Assembly (NCBI GenBank): GCA_948567375.1
Contig: OX419761.1
Location: forward strand, 31,968,243-32,032,242
Origin: Lunularia cruciata
Taxonomy: Eukaryota > Streptophyta > Marchantiopsida > Lunulariales > Lunulariaceae
Direction of reading: 5' to 3'
DNA: 64,000 bases
Shown here: positions 57,121 to 64,000 of the stretch, piece by piece
Position numbering within the stretch: the stretch's first letter is position 1
Layout: each line of letters starts with the position of its first letter
Notes under the pieces: generated by a model
The model's database searches: none
Told to the model about the DNA's origin: nothing
Seen by the model: the letters and a program-made list of their open reading frames with translations, nothing else
Made by a program: the position numbers and the translations under genes

Positions 57121-58956
57121 TGGTGGAAATAAGCTTCAGAGCTTTTTGCCATGGCTCAAGTTGATTTCAACTTGTACTCTAGCTTCCGCAATTATGCACT
57201 TGAAATTTCAACCAATTCCTAATCCAAGTGTAGAACTTCTATCTCTCTTGTTGGAGAAAATCCTATGAAATCAGATGGGTGTTTCTTTCTCTATATGGCT
57301 TTAATTCAGGTGTTCTAGAATCAAATGGAAAGCTTGTGAGATAAGCTTTCCAATGACATGAAAAATGCCTCAATCTGATTACTATAGCTCCCTTGACAAG
57401 TTCACAAACTTGGCCAATTGCTTGTAGGTTTTTACCCTAATTTTGAAATCCCTATTTTAAAATTGCTCATGGTTTTTGGCAATTTTTCCCCAGATTTCTG
57501 ATTCAAAAGTACACTTGATCCTCAAAAAAACTCTAGCAAGCTGAAACCCTCAATCATAGTCACAATGTAGGAGAATTGACATCCAATCAAGATGGAAGAT
57601 AAAAATTGCTCTACTGAGCTTATGATAGTATTTGCAATAGAGTTTCTTGCACAATTCTCACTCTCTATGGACCCAAAGTCAACCAAACTTTTTAGTAATT
57701 TTTTGTGCTCTTGTTGAACACTTTGCAAAGTTTAATACCCTTATCCAACCTCAAATCCCAGATATGGATCAATTCTTCAGTTGGGCGAACTTGTGAGCTC
57801 TACAGACCTAGGTATGCTTGGTCCAAGACCCTGTATTGTCTATTTGAAAAATTCATATGAAGTCTTTGCACACAGGTGAAAACCCTAACCACCAACAAGA
57901 TTGGAAATTTTCACAAGGTGAATCAAATCACACTTCAAGAATGACCAAAATTCCAAACCTGATTAGCATCTCATCTCCGACACCTCACTTTTCCAAACTC
58001 CAACTTCAATTGACCAGATCTGATTTGAAATTGATCAATTTTTTACATTTTTTGAGCTCAACACTACAAACCCTTTGTCATATGTCCTATCCTATTAACA
58101 AATCATGAAAATGTCTCACAAAGCTCTCCAAATTGTGTCTCTTGTCCTCTTGGGTATGTAATCTACCCCCCTTACTTCAATTGATCATATCTCCCACAAA
58201 CTTGATTAAAATCTCTCAAATTTTGTCTCAAAATTGTAGCTTGTCTACTGTTGTCTTCAACCATGGTCTTTTGTCTTCAATTGCACTCCCTGAACTCCCT
58301 AGATGGTCAAAAAATGCCCAACTTCTCCTTTTGGAAACCAATCTCTTGCAATTTTGTCTTATAGCTCTTCACCTTTTGACAAGTGGATCCCACAACTCCG
58401 CCTTGAAACTCATAAGTAAATATTCAGGCATTTCCCAACTATAGGAGCACATGTATTGTGAAGTGCCCGACTTGCTCATAAGTAAGCACCAGGTGACGAT
58501 AGGATATAGGTTTTCCATCATTGACTTCGTGAATAGTGTCCCAAAACATCTCACCATCCAATCCCGTAAGCCATCACGGTGTAGAATCTAAAGCCTGATG
58601 AAAAAAGGATTTGGGAGTGGCAAATCAGGAGCATGGGACATTGCATGCTCAAATGCTTCCTCTGATGCTCTAACACTCGCACTTTGTTACAACTCTCACT
58701 CTCAACGTCCTCCTCCTCCCCGAGAATCCTAGACTAAACACCCCTCTGTCTCTCCTCTTGCCTTCCTCTATATTCATTAGAGCCCTCAAAATGATAAGAT
58801 TGTAACCCATATGGCCAATCATATATATGTACATAGATTTCTCACATGGCAATGTCTCATCTGTCGAATCTATCGTATAACCTACTCCACTAATATGTGG
58901 ATAAACTATGATAAGTTACTTTTTACGGGCTATGCAAACTGTGGTACCCACATTTT
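57121..58956. other. No gene recognised
   Basis: AT-rich, pyrimidine-biased sequence without supported frames. It may be decayed retroelement LTR or leader DNA linked to the G-type remnant on its left, but no boundary could be drawn. Confidence 0.45.
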
Positions 58957-59169
58957 TTGTTTTTTTTTGAAATGGAGAGGAAGAAGTGTATAGAGAAGTC
59001 GGATTGTGCCTATATGGCCGAAGAAGGCAAAGAAAAGAGTCTTTGGGATGAAACCCGAGGTAAAGTGGCTTTGGGTCATAAGGCAAAGTACTCAGACTTG
59101 CCCTTTCAGCATACAACCCGAAGTAAGAAGTCTTTGTATCAGGGGGAGCTCAACCCGAGGCGAAGATAG
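58957..59169 (+). other. Short open stretch left of element F, unidentified
   Basis: 70-residue basic, repetitive open stretch (KYSDLPFQHTTRSKKSLY) ending right before the F LTR. No family recognised; it could be chance or flanking transposon sequence. Confidence 0.2.
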
Positions 59170-59352
59170 TGTAACAACCTTTCTTTAGGGTGAGAAATTC
59201 AAGAAGGGACCATTCAAAACCGGCGGCCATATGCATGAAGTACAATTGACAGTGACAGGCGCATGCAAGAGGTGTGATTTCTTGGTAGAAACTCAAATTG
59301 AAGAGAGCTGAAGAAGGCATGACTCTATAAAAATTGGGCTACCGACAAAGCA

Positions 59353-61915
59353 ATGTCGAGCAATTTTCCTTCGCCATTGAGAATTCGTCTTGTAGGAGAT
59401 CATGGGAAGGGAAGTAGATTTGACGACGTGATAGTGTGTAGAGGAGAATTTGAGAGAGTGAAACCAAGAGATAGTGAGGAAGTAGGAAAGATGGGAGGAG
59501 GAAAGAAGAACTCCGAATTTGCAATGAGAAATCATGCAATTTGGAGGTTAGATATGATCGTGAGAATCAAAGTCTTGAGCCGACTTCAGATCACATTCTT
59601 GGCGTGGAACTAGAATGTAAGTTTTCCAGGTTTCATGACCGAGATAATCGAGAGTAAGTGTCTCGATGGCCCCGAGGAAGGGAAGAGAGGAAATCCGGCT
59701 TGCTGGATAGAGTCGAATTGGAGATTAGTGCTTGGAAGAGAGGCAAGCACGGAGTAGGGTGCCACATTCTTGGGGAAGGGAGAAGTAGCAAAAGAAACCC
59801 AAGAAGTGAGGGATGCCTTCTCTTCAAAGAGAACAAAGAATGGGTATAAGGTCAAGAGTTACAAAGATCCAATGAAGAGAGGGATCGTGAGTACTCTCAT
59901 GGCAATCCTGAAGCCGGGGAGGACGACTTATGTGATGAAACACCAAGCGGTGTTCTTCCATAAGATGTTTGTAGGAGAACCTATCAATTGCACGAGGTGC
60001 TTCCATGGGAAGACAAGACAGATGGTGTGGAATTTGCGGGATAAGTCACCTCCACACTACATTGTGCCATTTGTAGCACATTTCTACCTTGGGTTGAATT
60101 TGCTCAATTTGGCAGAGTGTAGCAAAATGGTGTCTCACTTCCATCCCGACTTGAGAAGAGAAGTCAATGCGGAGGAGCAACAATACATTCTTCAACTCCA
60201 AAGCATGCATGAGTACTACACGTAGACGAGCAAGAGCGTGGAGGTAGAAGTGAGTACCCCAAAGTCGAAGAAGCGGAGTCAACAAGGAGAAGGCAAAGAC
60301 ATGGAGAAGACAAGACCTTGGAAGATCAGGAGAGGAAACCCGAGGAGAGGCATAGTGGTGATCAATCATCAGAGGAAGACTCGGATTGCAAAGCCGAATG
60401 CAAGTCTAAAGACTCGGAACACGAGGAGGAATTGGAGCTCACGTTGCAAAGTGAGATACGAGTAGCGATAGTGATGAAGGTGGGGAGATGACGTCGGTAC
60501 TTACTGCTGAAGAAGAAGAAGTTTGGGTGGAGCTCGGGGAAGAAAATAATGCAAAATTGGAGGACGAGGTACCCGAGCCAGAGGAGAAGAAGTTTATGAT
60601 TCAGAGAGGAGTTTGGTCAAGACGCAAGGCAAAGTGTGAAGCGGGTCCAAGCAAGGCAAGGGAAGAGATGAATGCTAGCTCGGGGAGTGAAGCATCTATT
60701 CCGATACGACAATTGGAGAGAAGAAGGCGAGTATCGGGTGAAGAAGAGGTAAAGAAGGAGATCTCTACGCAGATGGAAGTAGGTGCAAGTGATGGAATGG
60801 AGTACCTGCAAGAAATTGTGTGTCCGTTGTTGGTGAAGTTGGAGCACAAGAAGAAAGAGATGCAGTTGACATGGCCGGAAGTGAAGACTGTGTTGCAGGT
60901 TTTGGCAAGACTGGAAGAAGAGAACTTGGAGTTGAAGAAGAGTATAACTTGAAGCGAGGAGGAAAGGGAAGTACTGCAAGGTGATGCAATAGTATAGGGT
61001 CAAGTTACTGAGGACTTGAAAAGAGAAGCGAGGTATCAAGAAGAACTTGTGAAGAAGAGTGACATAGCAAGGGAGAGACAAGTAGTAGAGTATGAAATCT
61101 TGAAGTAGCAGTTTGCTGATTCTAGACTAGAAATTATCCATGCTATGGTGAGGGTAGCAGAGAAGGAACAAGAACTCAATAGAGTGATGGAGAGTGTAGA
61201 AGAGAAGAAGCAACGGGAGTTGACAGTGAGATATAGGGAAGAAGAGCAATTATGAGAGTTGCTTTGTAATCAGGAGGAGAAGATTGTGCAGAAGGAGAAG
61301 GAGAAAGAAATTGTGAAAGCCGAGTTTGAGGTAGAGTTGGCAATGTACAGGGAAGATTGGCTTGCAGATTGGGAGCGTGAAAGGAAGATGAGATTGGAGC
61401 CATTGGAGGAGATCATAATTAGGATGAATGCAATGTTGAGTACAAAAGCCTATGTTCATATTGAAGAGACGAGGCTGCACGAGTTGAAGTTGTTGGTGCA
61501 AGAGACGAGGAGGAGACATGCGAAGGATATAGACTTGAATGCTTTGTTAATTAGTCTCAAAACTCAGGTAGATACGAAGATATTGGAAGTTGAAGGCAAT
61601 ATCACGATTAGATTAAATCTAGTGAAGTTAGAGATAGATAAACTTTGAAAAGACGTTAGAGCCAAACCCAAAGTAGATGAAGTAGGAGTGCAGATGTCTT
61701 TGGAGTTACCATTGGAGACATTAGAGAAGAATGGGTCAGCAAATAAGGAATTAGATAGATTACCCACTAGTGAAATGTCAGATCATGAAAGAGAATTGTT
61801 AGATCTGGTAGAAGATGTAGGAATTATAAAACCCAAGGATAGAGTAGTCGGAAGTAAAGTTACTTTAGGATCAGGTTTGAAAGCCAAAGAAGAAGTAGAC
61901 ATTGGATCGGATTAG
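59353..61915 (+). pseudogene. Coiled-coil-rich reading frames inside the F LTR
   Basis: A series of plus-strand open stretches (59,353-59,613; 59,770-60,225; 60,488-60,952; 61,259-61,648; 61,688-61,915). The second has a compact region with RTTYVMKHQAVFFHKMFVG and HYIVPFVAHFYLGLNLL. Later ones are rich in Glu/Lys/Arg and heptad-like (LARLEEENLELKKS; EKIVQKEKEKEIVKAEF), typical of coiled coils. Composition is purine-rich and unlike the flanks. No known family recognised. Interrupted by several breaks. Alternatives: captured host gene fragment, or the 3' accessory frame of another element. Confidence 0.5.
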
Positions 61916-62033
61916 AAACCGATTTGAGATTTTAATAGGCAAATATGAAGAAGTGCATTGTCATTTCGGATCTGCAGGTTTGTAGAGTCATTAGGAAGAG
62001 GTACCTTAGGAAGATAACTGTTGATTGCTTCAC

Positions 62034-62041
62034 TATTTAAG
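62034..62041 (+). promoter_or_regulatory. Possible TATA box of F LTR
   Basis: TATTTAAG within CACTATTTAAGAG, about 650 bases before the inferred LTR end. Confidence 0.35.
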
Positions 62042-62691
62042 AGTGGAATTTGCATTATCATGTTGTTGAGTGCTCATAATTTTGAGAATAGATAAAGCAA
62101 AGTGTTATGAAGTAGTGCTCGTTGCTTGAGCTTGATTTTGAGTATCAGCTTTGTGTTTGTGTTTGTGAGTGTTTGGAGAAATTCAAAGTGAAATTCAATG
62201 TGCTTGTTGGATGTTGGATTCCACAACCTTGATCTTTATTCTGTGTGTTTGATCCTGAGTGAAGTGCAATCGGAGCAATGCCTTGACATATTTGAGAAGA
62301 ATTATAGTGTTGGTAGTATTCTGCATTTGTGAGTGTAGTGCGAGGAAGTTGTGCCTTTAGTGGAGGGGTGGAACACAATTCTGAGGCAAAGTTGGTTTGC
62401 AGTGAAGTGCCATTTTTAGGAGAGCCTAAATCATCACAATCAAGATTGTTTGGAAAGAATTGAAGGTGTTGTGATTAAGGAGTGTGAATTCGTGACAAGA
62501 CTACGATTTAGTGCTTGTTACTCTCTTCTGGGTGTAGTTTCTACCTGAGAGATTAAAGAAGAACTCAAGAAGAACTACATTGTTACTGTTTGCTTTGTAT
62601 TTGGACATTTTTGACTCGTATCTCTATGGGAACAAACTTTACTTACCTGATTACCGCAAAAGTGATATTTGCCGGGTTGTCACATGATTTT

Positions 62692-62709
62692 TGGCACCAC
62701 TGCCGGGGA
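62692..62709 (+). other. F primer-binding site, tRNA-Asp type
   Basis: TGGCACCACTGCCGGGGA matches the common Athila/Tat primer site TGGCGCCGTTGCCGGGGA at 15 of 18 positions. Confidence 0.7.
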
Positions 62710-62863
62710 TACAAATCTCGAAAGTGGAAGAATATGAAGCCAAATTCAAAACTGGGTATCAAAGCAATATGAATGTCTACATTGAGAGAACAACAAGAAG
62801 AGAGAGTTTGAAGATGAGCATTGCAGCGTGAAGAAGACGAACATCTAAAAGTCCAATCCACTT

Positions 62864-64000
62864 TTGATGAAACCGAATGAGAGGCGTTGGACTTTCAACT
62901 CCTTCACAAAGTGCAAGAATCCCTGCAAGAACTTGACCACAAGAAACACGAAGGCGGTTGGCAAGGCTACTTTGCATCTCCCTCTTTTGTCCAAGAAGAA
63001 GAAAGACTTGAGTGGCCAGACATATGCATTATGGCCCAATACATCGACTTCCTCTAGAGCTGTAAAGGAAGTTGCATCCGTAAAGAACTTTGTTCAAGAA
63101 AAGACAGCACAGACATTGACGAAAGAAGAGTGTCAACATCTTCTACAAAAGATTCCTTGGTTGTCCCAAAGGAATTTTGAAGAACACATCAAAGGTGTTG
63201 AGCTTGAGTCTTCCAACCAGGTTGAAGTCGACAGCCTTATAGAAGAAATTGTCGAAGAAGACCCTACCTTGAATTTGACGAATTGGAATCCTTGGGCTGA
63301 CAACATCGCATCAATTCTAGCCAATTCCTTGGTTCCATCAATTTCAAATTTATGCCAGCTGATCCCATTGCATCAAATGATGACTTTGTTACCTATCACC
63401 CGACACGCCTATCAAAAGTATAAGGGGATAGAACAAGACAAAGACCCCAATGAATTCATCAAAGAATTCAAAGTCATCTCCTTTGCTAACAAGGAGCATG
63501 ACTCGGCGGATCGACTGCAAATTTTCCCAAGTCTGCTCCAAAAGAAAGCTTGGAGCTGGAACACCCATGTGACCCAGAAGGGGTTTGTACCGGCAGATTG
63601 GGCAGACTTGAGAAACAACTTCCTAGAACGATTCCGGGAGGTTGATTACAATACAAGTGTCTTTGCAACACTCAATGATTTAGACTGAGGCAAGAAGGAG
63701 AAGTTGAGAGACTACTCTGAGCAGTTCATGGCACTCTTGAACCGAGTCCCAAAGCAATCGGGGGTGGTGGGTTACTCCGATGCCCAAGCCATTACCAGGT
63801 TCATGGGAGGACTTTCACCAGAGATTCAAATCTTTGCAAGGGAGAGGAACGTAACTTCCCTTGACAAGGTACCCAAACATGTTGCTCGCTACAAGGCGGC
63901 TCACTCTCACTCTATCGGCAATCAAAGAAATCGGGAGAAGAAAGGCAAGAAGCCCAGAAGGAGAGGTTCTTGTAGTATATCTCCTTCTTCGGAGGAATCC
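62864..64000 (+). pseudogene. F gag, 5' part
   Basis: Open stretch 62,864-63,688 with a hydrophilic N-terminal part and a retrotransposon gag domain (DPNEFIKEFKVI, WADLRNNFLERFREV). Gag-like text (LRDYSEQFMALLNRVP, then a basic Arg/Lys/Ser-rich tail) continues to the window end. Gag forms the particle shell of the element. Broken. Confidence 0.7.

Larger units (their letters stand above)
59170..62684 (+). repeat. F 5' LTR, about 3.5 kb (left edge inferred)
   Basis: The right end ...GGTTGTCACA lies eight bases before the primer site. The left end was placed at TGTAACAACC because it is the inverted match (9 of 10) of the right end. Contains coiled-coil-rich frames and, near 62,034, a TATA-like box. 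The partner LTR is outside the window, so the left edge is unconfirmed. Confidence 0.5.
59170..64000 (+). mobile_element. F: Tat/Athila-like Ty3/gypsy element, 5' part
   Basis: A long 5' LTR is followed by a primer site of the tRNA-Asp type and a gag reading frame; the element continues past the window. The primer type, long LTR and large gag are usual for Tat/Athila-group elements. The visible frames contain a handful to a dozen breaks. Confidence 0.65.

Noticed and set aside
57121-58956. Small open frames between the G-type remnant and element F
   Set aside because: Short, in AT- and pyrimidine-rich DNA, without recognisable domains or consistent splice sites.

Overview
The window looks like nuclear DNA of a land plant with a large, transposon-dominated genome. 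The grounds are Ty3/gypsy chromoviruses with chromodomains and initiator-Met-type primer sites, a Tat/Athila-like element with a tRNA-Asp-like primer site, deep nesting of elements, and one host gene with GT-AG introns. The sequence alone does not say whether it is a gymnosperm, fern or lycophyte. No rRNA or tRNA gene, CRISPR array or bacterial-type operon is visible.

Layout: 1-5.2 kb is an old chromovirus (E1) with a chromodomain and a 3' LTR that carries heat-shock-element-like palindromes just upstream of a TATA box. 5.9-6.8 kb is a LINE-like remnant and 7.58-8.12 kb a solo LTR. 8.6-17.1 kb is the only host-gene territory: an exon-like pair of unknown origin (8.6-9.06 kb) and a six-exon EamA/DMT-family membrane transporter gene on the minus strand (11,325-17,115; 351 codons plus stop). 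17-20.3 kb is intergenic DNA with small repeats.

20.3-52.0 kb is a nested stack resolved from target-site duplications and interrupted homologies. G1 (minus Ty3/gypsy, 20,288-26,414 plus 51,774-52,014) is interrupted by chromovirus C1 (plus, 26,415-32,547 plus 51,652-51,773). C1's 3' LTR is interrupted by G2 (minus, same family as G1, 32,548-51,651). G2 is interrupted by X (34,011-43,875), a non-coding TG...CA element with an 81-bp tandem array. X is interrupted by C2 (minus chromovirus, 34,115-40,715), young and nearly whole, with almost identical LTRs. The G family carries a PHD-finger-like zinc module downstream of integrase, where the chromoviruses carry a chromodomain.

52.0-56.1 kb is a 5'-truncated young chromovirus (C3, plus) fused to the G1 fragment; 56.1-57.1 kb holds older remnants. 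59.17 kb to the window end is the 5' part of a Tat/Athila-like element (F) with an apparent 3.5-kb LTR that contains coiled-coil-rich reading frames, then a primer site and gag. All retroelements are treated as fossils; the only host gene supported in full is the transporter.
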